Below are positions 44,192-53,674 of a stretch of DNA of 64,000 nt, piece by piece. Origin of the DNA: Paenalcaligenes hominis_A (GTDB lineage: Bacteria; Pseudomonadota; Gammaproteobacteria; Burkholderiales; Burkholderiaceae_B); the NCBI RefSeq assembly GCF_041359055.1, contig NZ_JBGJKZ010000006.1, positions 1 to 64,000 on the forward strand, given 5' to 3'. The notes beneath the pieces were generated by a model, which was not told where the DNA came from, did no database searches, and was given only the letters and a program-made list of their open reading frames with translations. The position numbers and the translations under genes were made by a program. Within the stretch, counting starts at the first letter, position 1. Every line of letters starts with the position of its first letter.

Positions 44192-44791
44192 ATGAAAAAA
44201 AATACTATTCGCATCGTGGGCGGTCAATATCGCCGCACGCCTATCCCTGTAGTCGATGCTCTCAGCTTGCGCCCTACACCCGATCGCGTACGCGAAACTT
44301 TATTTAATTGGTTGCGCTACTTTTGGGGCGATGACTTTAGTTCAAAACGTGTGCTCGACCTGTTTGCAGGAACTGGAGCCTTGGGCTTTGAAGCTGCCTC
44401 GCATGGTGTAGAGTTTGTACAAATGGTTGAAAAAAACCCCATCGCTGTTGCTGCCTTACGTGCTTTGCGTAATAAGTTACACGCTCATCAAGTTCGCATT
44501 CACCAAGGGGATGCTATGCATGTACTAGAGCGTGCAGACAAGCCCTACGACTTGGTTTTTTTAGACCCACCTTTTCATCAAGATTGGTTAGGAGCTATTT
44601 GGTCACATCTTCCTACTATTTTACAAGCAGATGCTTTAATCTATGTAGAAAGCGAAAGCCCAATTCACTTCCCACCAAACTTTAGCAGTTTACGCCAACA
44701 AAAGGCAGGACATGTTCACTTTCAACTCTTAGAGTTTGCTGTGAATACAAAAACAGACAATAATGCGGACAATACCCTCCCCATTCTGTGA
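44192..44791 (+). CDS. rsmD: 16S rRNA (guanine966-N2)-methyltransferase RsmD
   Basis: The 199 residues have IRIVGGQYRRTPIPV, SLRPTPDRVRETLFNWL, the SAM motif DLFAGTGALGFEAASHG and the catalytic FLDPPF. ATG at 44,192 is chosen because the homologous start MKKNTIRIVGG begins there; a TTG at 44,168 is an alternative. It is followed by coaD, a common pair. Confidence 0.95.
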   Translation: MKKNTIRIVGGQYRRTPIPVVDALSLRPTPDRVRETLFNWLRYFWGDDFSSKRVLDLFAGTGALGFEAASHGVEFVQMVEKNPIAVAALRALRNKLHAHQVRIHQGDAMHVLERADKPYDLVFLDPPFHQDWLGAIWSHLPTILQADALIYVESESPIHFPPNFSSLRQQKAGHVHFQLLEFAVNTKTDNNADNTLPIL

Positions 44792-44844
44792 CACCCTCTT
44801 TAATAACAACAAGACGACAACTCAACTCTCTCTTTGAATTTATT

Positions 44845-45342
44845 ATGATTACTGCTGTTTACCCCGGGACATTCGATCCACTGACACGAGGTCATGAAGA
44901 CTTAGTTCGCCGCGCTGCGAACCTATTCGACCACCTAGTGGTCGCCGTGGCACATAGCCCAAACAAGCACCCTTTTTTCTCTGTAGAAGAACGAGTGGAA
45001 ATCGCCCAAGAGGTGCTTAGCCATTACTCTAATGTAGAAGTCAAAAGCTTTGGTGGCTTATTGAAAGATTTTGTACGTGAGCAAAATGCCCGTGTAATTG
45101 TACGTGGCTTACGTGCTGTTTCTGACTTTGAATACGAGTTCCAAATGGCGGGTATGAATCGCAATTTATTGCCAGAGGTCGAAACCTTGTTTATGACTCC
45201 CTCCGAGCAATACCAGTTTATTTCTGGCACTTTTGTACGCGAGATCGCCTTGCTTGGGGGTGATGTGAGCAAGTTCGTTTTCCCCTCCGTCGAGCGCTGG
45301 CTGGTTACCAAGTCGGCTGAATATCGTAAAAACAAAGGCTAA
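44845..45342 (+). CDS. coaD: Phosphopantetheine adenylyltransferase CoaD
   Basis: The fourth step of coenzyme A synthesis. The 165 residues begin AVYPGTFDPLTRGHEDLV, the nucleotidyltransferase motif, and contain IVRGLRAVSDFEYEFQMAGMN. ATG at 44,845 matches the family start; the open frame starts earlier inside rsmD. Confidence 0.96.
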   Translation: MITAVYPGTFDPLTRGHEDLVRRAANLFDHLVVAVAHSPNKHPFFSVEERVEIAQEVLSHYSNVEVKSFGGLLKDFVREQNARVIVRGLRAVSDFEYEFQMAGMNRNLLPEVETLFMTPSEQYQFISGTFVREIALLGGDVSKFVFPSVERWLVTKSAEYRKNKG

Positions 45343-45355
45343 TTTCGCTTTTATG

Positions 45356-45392
45356 CCTAAAAGGGTTTACACTGAGATGTATCCCTTTTAGG
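45356..45392 (+). terminator. Hairpin between coaD and the ferredoxin gene
   Basis: CCTAAAAGGG pairs perfectly with CCCTTTTAGG over a 17-base loop. The T content after it is low, so it may be a weak terminator or an mRNA stabiliser. Confidence 0.55.
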
Positions 45393-45410
45393 CTTTAAGC
45401 GTTTATTATC

Positions 45411-45665
45411 ATGGCCTTATTTATTACTGAAGAATGCATTAACTGCGATGTGTGCGAGCCGCAGTGTCCTAATACCGCTATATACATGGGGGCAGAGATC
45501 TATGAAATTAACCCTGATCTTTGTACTGAATGTGTAGGTCACCACGACGAGCCACAGTGTATTGTATTTTGCCCCGTAGAGTGCATTGAAGTCCACCCCG
45601 ATCACCAAGAAAGCCAAGAGCAACTTTTGGTTAAATACGAGCGCCTGACTGGCACCTCAAGCTAA
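45411..45665 (+). CDS. YfhL-type 2[4Fe-4S] ferredoxin
   Basis: The 84-residue protein has two clusters: CINCDVCEPQC near residue 9, and CTECVGHHDEPQC with FCPVEC near residue 38. The spacing with an insert after the second CxxC is typical of YfhL/Alvin-type ferredoxins. Its place after coaD is common in Betaproteobacteria. Its redox partner is not known. Nine bases overlap the convergent MOSC-N gene. Confidence 0.92.
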   Translation: MALFITEECINCDVCEPQCPNTAIYMGAEIYEINPDLCTECVGHHDEPQCIVFCPVECIEVHPDHQESQEQLLVKYERLTGTSS

Positions 45666-46028
45666 GTCTGTACCCTCTGGGTGGCCCGGGTCTTTTTTCA
45701 ATAAAAGACAGGGCCGTCCTAGCACATGACTAAACCAGGTTGCAGCTAGCTGACCCTCATCAATAGCAGCTATTGTGTTTCCCTCTGGCGTTATAGCCTG
45801 CGTTCTGACACTATCGTCGTCCTCAATCACATCCAACATTAACTCTAGCCGTAACATGCCAGCAGCACGCACTTGCAACTGGCCTAGCTTGGTATGCAGC
45901 TCTATATTGGCTAAAGCTGCGCAATCCGAGGCTGTGAGCATATTTGCTTGTTCATCGGTTAAAAACCATTGATTGGCATAACAAGGGTCTAGCGACATCG
46001 TTGGTCCAAATAAAATAGGACTCACCAT
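45657..46028 (-). CDS. Orphan MOSC N-terminal beta-barrel domain protein
   Basis: The 123 residues resemble only the N-terminal domain of MOSC proteins: YANQWFLTDEQANMLTASDC near residue 17, a short beta-rich middle, and AAIDEGQLAATWFSHVLGRPC, which normally leads into the MOSC catalytic domain. That catalytic domain, with the molybdenum-cofactor sulfurase-type cysteine, is absent because the frame stops 15 residues later. No remnant of it is seen downstream, where the ferredoxin gene lies. It is either a truncated gene or a stand-alone domain of unknown use. Confidence 0.6.
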   Translation of the reverse strand: MVSPILFGPTMSLDPCYANQWFLTDEQANMLTASDCAALANIELHTKLGQLQVRAAGMLRLELMLDVIEDDDSVRTQAITPEGNTIAAIDEGQLAATWFSHVLGRPCLLLKKDPGHPEGTDLA

Positions 46029-46038
46029 CTTTTTTCCT

Positions 46039-48570
46039 TTAGTTTTTTAATAAGCTTTTTAAGGTATCACCTAACGTTTTGAGCTCTGGGGTGGGTGCCG
46101 TTTCTTTCAAGCCAAGAGGCATACCGTTCAAATCGGGACGACCTAATAAACTAAGTAAGCCATTGTCGATGGCTTCAACAACAGAAGGCTGCTCTAAGCG
46201 CGACCACTGGACTCGCACTAGAGGCTGGCCCCATGCCCCACCAAGCCGAACGTAAAACGGATGAGAGCTAAGCTCTTGTAAGTTTTGTCTGTCTTCAGGT
46301 AATTTTTTAGGCTCTAGCTGTAATTGCACATCCATATCGAACTGTTGATTCACCGTATCGAAATATGAAGGTGACTGGGTTTTCAATGTTAAACCCTCCG
46401 CACTAAGCTGCCCCTCTTTAATTAGAGCTTGGCCTTGTTGCCACTCTAACGCTAACTGCAACGCGTTGAAAGGGGTGCGAGATTGAGCATCGGTGTGCTC
46501 ATTGGGCTGCACAACTTGACCACTGAAAACATTGCGTACTGCATCGTGTGATTGCTCTAGGGTTTGCCATGCGCTCCAGCCTATTAGCTGTCCTGTACCC
46601 GCTTTAAGCATAGCTGTACCATCTAAATAAGCACGTCGCGCTAGAGGGGTGAAGCCATGAGTACTTAAATCTGCCTGAAGCTCTCCTTGGCCAGCTAAGC
46701 GTAAATGCCCACCTAATTGCTCGGTAAAAGCGGCAAGATCCATGTCTTTGACTACAGCACGAAGCTCAGCATACCCATCGCTATGACGCCAGCTCGCCTC
46801 GGCCTGTGCCGCCCCACCCCAAATCTGTGCAGTAGAGGGCTGCAAATACAAGCTTCTATCACGTTGTTCAAGTTGCATTTCGACGTTTTCGGCCTGCACT
46901 TTTCTATAGCGTAAAACATCGGCTTGTAGGTTCAGCTTTGTATGTAAGCCGGCCCAATCAAGATAACGAGGTAGCATTTTGGCATCAGAAGAGGATTTTT
47001 CCTGTGTGCTCGAGCGTTTAAGAGCTGCATCGGCTTGATGCAGCCATGGATTAAAGTCCAGCTCACTCGCTTTGACCCCAAGCTGCAATAGCCACTGCTC
47101 ATCATGAGTTAAAGTAGACTGCAAGGCGGCCTGAGTATTAGCACTTTGCCATTGGCCTTCAAATGCAATGTGTTGCTCTGGTAGAGCCCATGACCCGCCC
47201 CCAGTTAACTTGGCTTGAGCGGGGTTTGGATTCAAGCTTTCATCCTCTAATACTAGGTTAGCCACCATATCTGACCACATTAGCGTTTTAGCCTGTTGTG
47301 CCCAAGTGGCTGAACTGAGTATCCCGAGTTTCCATGCGCGCTGGCTGTCTTTACCTGCTATATCCACCTGCAACTCTTGTGCTGTAAGTTGATCTATGCT
47401 GCCTTCTAGCTGTTTGCTGCGGACGTTAGCGCCAAACATTTGCTGGCCTTGGTTTTGCTTAAAAGAAAAAGCAATAGGGTCTGCGCTAACTTGGTCACTG
47501 TCTAAATTAATTTTAGGGGCATCAAGCGCCAGTTCTAGCTTGTGATCCGCCGCACCTTGGGGCACTGGCAGAAAAGCAGAGGCACGTAACTGCATTTTTT
47601 GTGTGTGCAGCTGTTGTAAATTACGCTTTAAGTTAAGTTGAGCCGCAGTTAAATTAACTTGGACTCTTTCTAGATCTAGTGTTTGATCTTGCCATTTGCC
47701 CTGTGTCACTAACTCGAGCTGACGCGCCCGTAAATCCTCGGTATGAGTTAAGACCTCTAGAGCACCACGTAGCGTGGCACTTTGTGCCATATAAGAACCC
47801 ACTTTGCCCACTAAATTCATATTTATTTTTTGTGCACTGTAGCGATGCAAGTGTGGCTCAAGCTGCACTAGGGCTTGACCTTCGAGCGTAGCTTGGGCAA
47901 TGGGCTGTTCACCCTGAAGATTACCTTTAAAAATCACATCAAATGGCTGTGCAAAGGTCATACGACCGGTATTGAGCTCTAGGTCTACCACCCGCATTTG
48001 GGTAGTGGTCTGTTGATCATAGAAATGAATTTCGCCCTCTTTTAGGTCCAAACCAGCAATATCAATTTGAAACTCGGCCTGAGCCGCATCTGGAACTAAT
48101 GAAGAGGTTTTTGCTTGAGCAGTAGGGATAGGGCTTAGGGTTGCACTGGTTTCTTGACGCGGAGCAGCGGGCTTTTGCAGTAAGTCTGAAAAATTAAACT
48201 TACCCGCCTCATCCTGTTGCAACCAAACCTTAAACCCGCTAACTGCCACATGATCGACTACCAAGCGATTCCACAACAGCGGCCATACGGCAATGGCAAA
48301 GCGGGCACTGTCTACAGAGGCAAAGGTTGACTCACTCATGTGATCTGATAAAGACACGTGCTCTACAGCAAGGCCAATACGAGGAAATAAAGAAAGCTCG
48401 ATATCCCCTTCAATGGTTAGATGACGTTGGTAACGCTCGTAGACAAGCTGCTCAACTTTATTTTTATACGCATTTGGGTCAAATGTTAGTAAAAAAACCG
48501 CTGCACCTACCAGCGCAACGATTACAAAGACCACTAAAGTGAATAACCCTCGTTTAAACCATTTTTTCAT
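46039..48570 (-). CDS. AsmA family envelope protein
   Basis: The 843 residues begin with a signal-anchor segment (about 8-30) and the AsmA start FDPNAYKNKVEQLVYERYQRHLTIEGDIELSLFPR-like region, with a C-terminal AsmA domain ending in LGRPDLNGMPLGLKE. AsmA proteins are beta-strand bridge-like molecules linked to phospholipid traffic to the outer membrane. The gene is ten bases downstream of the MOSC-N gene's start on the other side, with no clear terminator. Confidence 0.87.
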   Translation of the reverse strand: MKKWFKRGLFTLVVFVIVALVGAAVFLLTFDPNAYKNKVEQLVYERYQRHLTIEGDIELSLFPRIGLAVEHVSLSDHMSESTFASVDSARFAIAVWPLLWNRLVVDHVAVSGFKVWLQQDEAGKFNFSDLLQKPAAPRQETSATLSPIPTAQAKTSSLVPDAAQAEFQIDIAGLDLKEGEIHFYDQQTTTQMRVVDLELNTGRMTFAQPFDVIFKGNLQGEQPIAQATLEGQALVQLEPHLHRYSAQKINMNLVGKVGSYMAQSATLRGALEVLTHTEDLRARQLELVTQGKWQDQTLDLERVQVNLTAAQLNLKRNLQQLHTQKMQLRASAFLPVPQGAADHKLELALDAPKINLDSDQVSADPIAFSFKQNQGQQMFGANVRSKQLEGSIDQLTAQELQVDIAGKDSQRAWKLGILSSATWAQQAKTLMWSDMVANLVLEDESLNPNPAQAKLTGGGSWALPEQHIAFEGQWQSANTQAALQSTLTHDEQWLLQLGVKASELDFNPWLHQADAALKRSSTQEKSSSDAKMLPRYLDWAGLHTKLNLQADVLRYRKVQAENVEMQLEQRDRSLYLQPSTAQIWGGAAQAEASWRHSDGYAELRAVVKDMDLAAFTEQLGGHLRLAGQGELQADLSTHGFTPLARRAYLDGTAMLKAGTGQLIGWSAWQTLEQSHDAVRNVFSGQVVQPNEHTDAQSRTPFNALQLALEWQQGQALIKEGQLSAEGLTLKTQSPSYFDTVNQQFDMDVQLQLEPKKLPEDRQNLQELSSHPFYVRLGGAWGQPLVRVQWSRLEQPSVVEAIDNGLLSLLGRPDLNGMPLGLKETAPTPELKTLGDTLKSLLKN

Positions 48571-48602
48571 CTAGGTATCAAATCCTAAAACAGCTACTAT
48601 AT

Positions 48603-48620
48603 AAGCATCTTAGATGCTTA
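48603..48620. repeat. Palindrome upstream of the asmA and metY starts
   Basis: AAGCATC, four bases, GATGCTT form a perfect dyad in the shared upstream region of asmA and metY. The symmetry is that of an operator site, but the bound regulator is unknown. Confidence 0.4.
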
Positions 48621-48754
48621 GGTGAACAAGTAAAAGAGCAGCAGCACTTGCTCCATTTACATATAACTAAAAATGCACATTCATAGTTTATATTGCTCTG
48701 CAGTATTTAAACCTTCAATGTGCATACTTTTCAATCTCTACTCTTACTATTGCC

Positions 48755-50032
48755 ATGAAATTTGAAACTTTAGCCGTTCATGCTGGCTATCAGCCTGATC
48801 CGACCACAAAGGCGGTAGCCGTACCTATTTATCAGACCACTTCCTATGCGTTCGACAACACTCAGCATGGCGCTGATCTGTTTGATCTTAAAGTGCCTGG
48901 CAACATATACACGCGAATTATGAACCCAACCAATGCGGTACTCGAAGAGCGTGTTGCCGCTCTAGAGGGTGGGGTCGCCGCTTTAGCCGTCGCCTCTGGA
49001 ATGGCGGCAATCACTTATGCTATCCAAACCATTGCACAAGCTGGTGACAACATTGTTTCGGTAAGTAAGCTTTATGGGGGTACCTATAACCTATTTGCTC
49101 ACTCCTTGCCGCGTCAAGGCATTGAGGTGAAATTTGCACCCCATGATGATATAGCTGCTTTAGAAGCCTTGATTGACGATAAAACACGAGCCGTTTTCTG
49201 CGAAACGATTGGTAACCCCTCTGGCAATATTATTGACCTTAAAGCCTTATGCGCTGCAGCGGAGCGTCATGGTGTGCCTGTTATTGTAGACAATACCGTC
49301 GCCTCGCCTGCTTTATGTCGTCCCTTCGAGCATGGTGCAGCCATTGTGGTGCACTCACTAACCAAATACATGGGCGGTCATGGTACTACTATTGCAGGCG
49401 CAGTGGTGGACTCTGGCAAGTTTGATTGGGTCAAACATAAACAGCGTTTCCCTATTCTCAATGAGCCCGACCCATCCTATCACGGCGTAGTCTACACCGA
49501 AGCCTTTGGTCCAGCTGCGTTTATTGGGCGTTGTCGTGTAGCACCATTACGTAACACAGGGGCAGCACTATCACCCTTTAATGCATTCCAAATTCTACAA
49601 GGCATAGAAACACTCGCTTTACGGATGGAGCGCCATACCGAAAACGCCCTGAAAGTGGCCGAATACTTGGAAAAACACCCCAGTGTAAATTGGGTCCAAT
49701 ATGCGGGTCTAAGCTCTCATGCCGACCACGAACTAGCTAAAACCTATTTCGATGGTAAGCCAGCTGCTATTTTAAGCTTTGGTATTAAAGGCGGGCTCGA
49801 AGCAGGGGCAAAATTTATTGACGCACTACAGCTTATTTTGCGTTTGGTAAATATAGGAGACACCAAATCTTTGGCTTGTCATCCAGCCACCACTACCCAT
49901 CGTCAGCTCAATGAGCAAGAGCTAGAAAAAGCAGGTGTCAGCCTAGACATGGTGCGCCTATCGATTGGTATCGAACATATTGATGATATTTTGGCTGATA
50001 TTGAACAAGCCCTACAAGCCAGTCAATCCTAA
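48755..50032 (+). CDS. metY: O-acetylhomoserine sulfhydrylase MetY
   Basis: A PLP enzyme that makes homocysteine directly from O-acetylhomoserine and sulfide. The 425 residues include PIYQTTSYAFDN, GNIYTRIMNPTNAVLEER, and HSLTKYMGGHG with the PLP lysine at about residue 204. It is longer than MetB-type enzymes and has the MetY insert, so direct sulfhydrylation is the more likely reaction. No riboswitch was recognised upstream. Confidence 0.93.
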   Translation: MKFETLAVHAGYQPDPTTKAVAVPIYQTTSYAFDNTQHGADLFDLKVPGNIYTRIMNPTNAVLEERVAALEGGVAALAVASGMAAITYAIQTIAQAGDNIVSVSKLYGGTYNLFAHSLPRQGIEVKFAPHDDIAALEALIDDKTRAVFCETIGNPSGNIIDLKALCAAAERHGVPVIVDNTVASPALCRPFEHGAAIVVHSLTKYMGGHGTTIAGAVVDSGKFDWVKHKQRFPILNEPDPSYHGVVYTEAFGPAAFIGRCRVAPLRNTGAALSPFNAFQILQGIETLALRMERHTENALKVAEYLEKHPSVNWVQYAGLSSHADHELAKTYFDGKPAAILSFGIKGGLEAGAKFIDALQLILRLVNIGDTKSLACHPATTTHRQLNEQELEKAGVSLDMVRLSIGIEHIDDILADIEQALQASQS

Positions 50033-50056
50033 TTAAAAAAGCCTCTTTAACCCTAA

Positions 50057-50096
50057 CCCCCCAGCCAACTAGCTGTATACCTAATTGGCTGGGGGG
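50057..50096. terminator. Strong hairpin between metY and the YidB gene
   Basis: CCCCCCAGCCAA pairs with TTGGCTGGGGGG over a 16-base loop, a very stable stem lying between convergent genes. There is no T tract on either side, so it may be a factor-dependent stop or mRNA 3' protection. Confidence 0.65.
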
Positions 50097-50124
50097 CAAT
50101 TCATGAATAAACCAGCGCTATTTT

Positions 50125-50559
50125 TTATTTTTTTGTTAATAAGCCTAGTACAGTTGTTATTAACGAATTAGTGTCTAGTTTTTCAGGAATATTCGTTTCT
50201 GAAATAATGCCCTTTTTAGCTAACGTATTAATTAATAAGGGTAATAATTGCACCAAATACTGCACAACTAGCTGTTGATTTAATCCACTTTTAACAGCTA
50301 AATCGTTAATGAGTGATGCACCCATCGCATGCTCTAACTGCTTGGGCTGCACAGCCATGGGCTCAGCCTGTTGATTCATCCATGATTTCAATACCGTTTC
50401 TAAGCCTCCTTGTTTGAATTGCTCAAACAGCGCGGGTAGACCACCAGGATGCTGATTAGTGACTTGTAATAGTGCTGTTAATAGACTGGCTTGATCTTGT
50501 TTTTTTTGATCGCCCCCTAAAGAGGCTGCCATGGATAGCATAGAATTTAAAAAACTCAT
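50125..50559 (-). CDS. YidB (DUF937) family protein
   Basis: The 144 residues are helical with a Gly-rich start (MSFLNSMLSMAASLGG), HPGGLPALFEQFKQGGLETVLKSW and a C-terminal helix LVQLLPLLINTLAKKG. These fit the YidB family, whose function is unknown. The gene stands alone. Confidence 0.78.
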   Translation of the reverse strand: MSFLNSMLSMAASLGGDQKKQDQASLLTALLQVTNQHPGGLPALFEQFKQGGLETVLKSWMNQQAEPMAVQPKQLEHAMGASLINDLAVKSGLNQQLVVQYLVQLLPLLINTLAKKGIISETNIPEKLDTNSLITTVLGLLTKK

Positions 50560-50690
50560 TCGAGGCTCTTGTAAAAAATGTTAAAAATAATACTTAGGCG
50601 TTTGCCCTAGTGTAAAAGATAGGCACGCTTATCTAAACAAGGTAAAATTAAAAATAAATTTGTTACTTTATTTTTCAATTCCATTCCGCT

Positions 50691-51431
50691 ATGTCGCAAA
50701 ACCTAGATCCTACTAGCTACGATCCTTATCGTATCGACTCCTTGCCCGAGGTCGATAAGATTTTGCGACAGCTCCTTGACCAAGGGGTACTCTTGCGTAT
50801 GCATAGCGGCAATCCCCAACACGCCGTCATTACTACTTTAATCGATTTAGACTTCACTAACGACACCATTATTATTGATAGCGCCGCTCAGCAAACAATT
50901 AACGCCCAGTTAGTCGCTAGCGAAACAGCTTTTTTTGATGCGCTCCTTGATAGCGTAAGCATTAAGTTCCAAGTCTCCGCTCTGTATAGCACTGTATTCG
51001 AAGACCGCCCCGCCTTAGCCGGCCCTTTGCCCGCTTTTTTATACCGTATTCAGCGTCGAGAAAATTTTAGGGTTCGCCCTACCTTCGAGAGCGCAGCCCA
51101 ATGCACTATTTATCTAGACGATCAAAGTCATCTGTTTGATGTTTATGACATCAGCGCAAGCGGGGTAGCACTTATTGATCCTGACGAGCGACTGACCCAG
51201 CTCGTTCACTCCACCTTAGAAGGGTGTGAATTACATCTACCTCAGATTGGGCGGGCCAAAGTGAATTTACATCTGATTCGCAGCCAAAACCAAATTCTTT
51301 ATGCTGGCAAAAAACTACCTTTGGTGGGTTGCGCTTTTAGCAACACCGAGGCCACACAGCTCATCCGCATCCGAAACTTCATTCTGAGTGAAGAGCGCAA
51401 GCAAATTGCACGAGATCGTGGTTTGGCCTAG
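50691..51431 (+). CDS. ycgR: Flagellar brake protein YcgR (PilZ domain)
   Basis: YcgR binds cyclic di-GMP and slows the flagellar motor. The 246 residues comprise a YcgR-N domain (about 1-110) and a PilZ domain with RRENFRVRP and DISASGVAL, the two c-di-GMP-binding motifs. No flagellar genes are in this window, and the related protein DgrA is an alternative. Confidence 0.87.
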   Translation: MSQNLDPTSYDPYRIDSLPEVDKILRQLLDQGVLLRMHSGNPQHAVITTLIDLDFTNDTIIIDSAAQQTINAQLVASETAFFDALLDSVSIKFQVSALYSTVFEDRPALAGPLPAFLYRIQRRENFRVRPTFESAAQCTIYLDDQSHLFDVYDISASGVALIDPDERLTQLVHSTLEGCELHLPQIGRAKVNLHLIRSQNQILYAGKKLPLVGCAFSNTEATQLIRIRNFILSEERKQIARDRGLA

Positions 51432-51433
51432 GT

Positions 51434-53080
51434 TTACTTGGGTTTAAATAACCAAAACGCCAACAACACACAACCCGCTACCGTAGCCACTAGACCAAAC
51501 CAAGCAAATAACGGAATACCTAATACCGTAGGCCCGTACTCAAATAAGCGGGGCGCTAATCCCAGCACAAAAGCCGCTGTCACTGATGCCACACAGAGAC
51601 GAATAGCCGATAGCTCAAAGATCTGCACAAGTCGATCTAATTGCCGCAGCTCCATGTCTACACCTACCCGTCCATGGCGCAAGCGATGCAAAATCAAACG
51701 CACAGCATTGGGAATTTCATCGCTGAGTTCGTACAGCTCGGCGGTCACATGCATAGCGCGCTCTTTAACGGCACCCACTGAGTAATACGCTTGAACTTGT
51801 TCTCGAACCATGGGTTCAGCCAAACGAACCACATCTAATTGTGGATCCACCTGAGTGAGCACACCATCAGCCGTAATAAAAGTTTTAAACAATAAACTTA
51901 AATCAGCGGGTAATGTAATTTTCTGCTCTCGGGCTAAGGCCATAAAATCCATTAACGCTTGGCTAATGCGTAAACGACCCACACTGTGTTGCGCCAAAAA
52001 GCGCTCTACCGCTAAATCAATTTGACTGGGATCAGCATCGTACTGGGCAGACCATGCCAATAACATGCCTGTTACTCGATCACTACGCCCTTCAAGTAAA
52101 GCCTGAAAAATGGCAAGCAGTTGTGTTTTACGCCGCGTCGACACATGACCAACCAACCCAAAATCAATAAAGCCTATTTGGTTATCGGGCAAAGCTAACA
52201 GGTTCCCTGGATGAGGGTCAGCATGAAAAATGCCGTCTTGAAATATCATTTGTAAAACAGCTAAGGTGCCGCGCTGAGCAATGATTTTAGGATCAATATC
52301 ATAACGCGCTAATTCGGCTGGACGTGTGACGTTTACGCCCGCGATAAAGTCCTGCACCAAAAGACGTTCTGAGGTCCAAGCCCAGTAAATGCGGGGAAAT
52401 ACAATATGAGGATTGCCAACAAAACCTGCTGCGACCTGTTCGCAATTGTGGCCTTCACGTACAAAATCCAGCTCATCTCGCATAGCACTCGCCAAATAGC
52501 TCACCATGCTTTCCGGTTTAAAACGAGCCCACTCAGGACTGGCTTGCTCAAGCAATGCTGCTAAGTGACCTAATAAGCGCAAATCTGCTTCTATTTTAGG
52601 ACGCAGCCGAGGTCTGCGTACTTTTAGTACCACCTCTTGGCCCGTTTTAAGGGTGGCTCTATATATTTGTGCCATTGAAGCCGCAGCAATGGGTTCAGGG
52701 TTAAATCCCGCAAAGAGCTCGTAAGGGCTAGCTCCTAAGTCCTCTGTTAACTGGGGCTCGATGTCCTCCCAAGCTACTGGAGCTACGTGGTTATGAAGCT
52801 TTTCTAATTCTCTGGTCCACTCGGGGCCCAGCAAATCATGGCGTGTTGCTAGAATTTGCCCTAGTTTGACATAGGTAGGCCCTAACGCTTCGATGGCGTG
52901 GCGTAAGCGCTCTGGAACAGATTTATTTTTATGGGCTAATTCAATCTGTTTTTGGCTTGGTAACAAAGTATGCAGCCCCAGCTGTGCCACCAAACCATCT
53001 ACCCCAAAGCTAATTAAAACCCCAGCGACTTCAATTAAGCGGGCACGGTCGCGGGCAGCAACAAACGCAGTTTCAAGCAT
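51434..53080 (-). CDS. ubiB: Ubiquinone biosynthesis kinase-like protein UbiB
   Basis: An ATPase of the ABC1/ADCK family needed for ubiquinone synthesis. The 548 residues contain ALGPTYVKLGQILATR (the KxGQ motif), the A-rich loop AAASMAQIYRA, ADPHPGNLL and FIDFGLVG, and end with two membrane segments. AGGAGG precedes the ATG. It converges with ycgR with a two-base gap. Confidence 0.93.
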   Translation of the reverse strand: MLETAFVAARDRARLIEVAGVLISFGVDGLVAQLGLHTLLPSQKQIELAHKNKSVPERLRHAIEALGPTYVKLGQILATRHDLLGPEWTRELEKLHNHVAPVAWEDIEPQLTEDLGASPYELFAGFNPEPIAAASMAQIYRATLKTGQEVVLKVRRPRLRPKIEADLRLLGHLAALLEQASPEWARFKPESMVSYLASAMRDELDFVREGHNCEQVAAGFVGNPHIVFPRIYWAWTSERLLVQDFIAGVNVTRPAELARYDIDPKIIAQRGTLAVLQMIFQDGIFHADPHPGNLLALPDNQIGFIDFGLVGHVSTRRKTQLLAIFQALLEGRSDRVTGMLLAWSAQYDADPSQIDLAVERFLAQHSVGRLRISQALMDFMALAREQKITLPADLSLLFKTFITADGVLTQVDPQLDVVRLAEPMVREQVQAYYSVGAVKERAMHVTAELYELSDEIPNAVRLILHRLRHGRVGVDMELRQLDRLVQIFELSAIRLCVASVTAAFVLGLAPRLFEYGPTVLGIPLFAWFGLVATVAGCVLLAFWLFKPK

Positions 53081-53141
53081 TAAGTCCTCCTGTGATGCCT
53101 AAAGCATAGCCCAATTTACGCAATAGCCTGCGGCTAGACGT

Positions 53142-53164
53142 AAAAAAAGCAGCCCGTAGGCTGC
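53142..53164 (-). terminator. Terminator downstream of the 53,171 gene
   Basis: GCAGCC/GGCTGC with a four-base loop is followed by seven T on the minus strand. It separates this gene from ubiB. Confidence 0.88.
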
Positions 53165-53170
53165 GTTGGC

Positions 53171-53674
53171 TTATTCGTAGTGCTCATCCAAAATACTACC
53201 AAATGCCTGTTCTGCTGTCATTCCGCTACGCATCATCGCACTGATGTCGTCGGAATAGTATTGAATATCATCCGGCAACCAGTCGCGATTCTCGCGGAAG
53301 TAGTTGTATTTATCTACTTCAATTTGCTCGGGTTGGGCTTGTTTACGGGCTCGTGTACCAGCACTCTTGCGAGCACGGGGCGCAGCCACCGGTGCCAACA
53401 TAGCCTGTTGAACTTGCTCTGTAGAAAACTCAGCGGACAACTGATCACTTATATTGCCATTTTCATTGAGGCTATGCAGTAAATGCTTGCCATCAAAGCC
53501 CATCTTATAACCGCGGTGGTTGATAACCTGATAAATCGGCATTTTGGCATGACCAGGCAACTCAAACTGAACTGCTACGCCATACGCCTGCATTTTTTCT
53601 AGCACTTCTTTCAAATAATCTACTGACAACGATGAAAGCTCACCGTTCCAACGTTTAGCTCGTCTTGTAGTCAA
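53171..53674 (-). CDS. Unrecognised protein, uncertain start
   Basis: I do not recognise this family. The credible part begins around TTRRAKRWNGELSSLSVDYL and runs to the end: a conserved-looking globular stretch (GVAVQFELPGHAKMPIYQV), a basic linker (APRARKSAGTRARKQA) and an acidic tail ending SILDEHYE. I chose a TTG at 53,674, about 167 residues; an ATG at 53,593 is possible. The open frame runs on to 53,983, but that N-terminal part has no protein-like look. A terminator follows directly. Confidence 0.5.
   Translation of the reverse strand: MTTRRAKRWNGELSSLSVDYLKEVLEKMQAYGVAVQFELPGHAKMPIYQVINHRGYKMGFDGKHLLHSLNENGNISDQLSAEFSTEQVQQAMLAPVAAPRARKSAGTRARKQAQPEQIEVDKYNYFRENRDWLPDDIQYYSDDISAMMRSGMTAEQAFGSILDEHYE

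Noticed and set aside
48571..48754. SAM or SAH riboswitch upstream of metY
   Set aside because: No conserved core was recognised, only a short palindrome.
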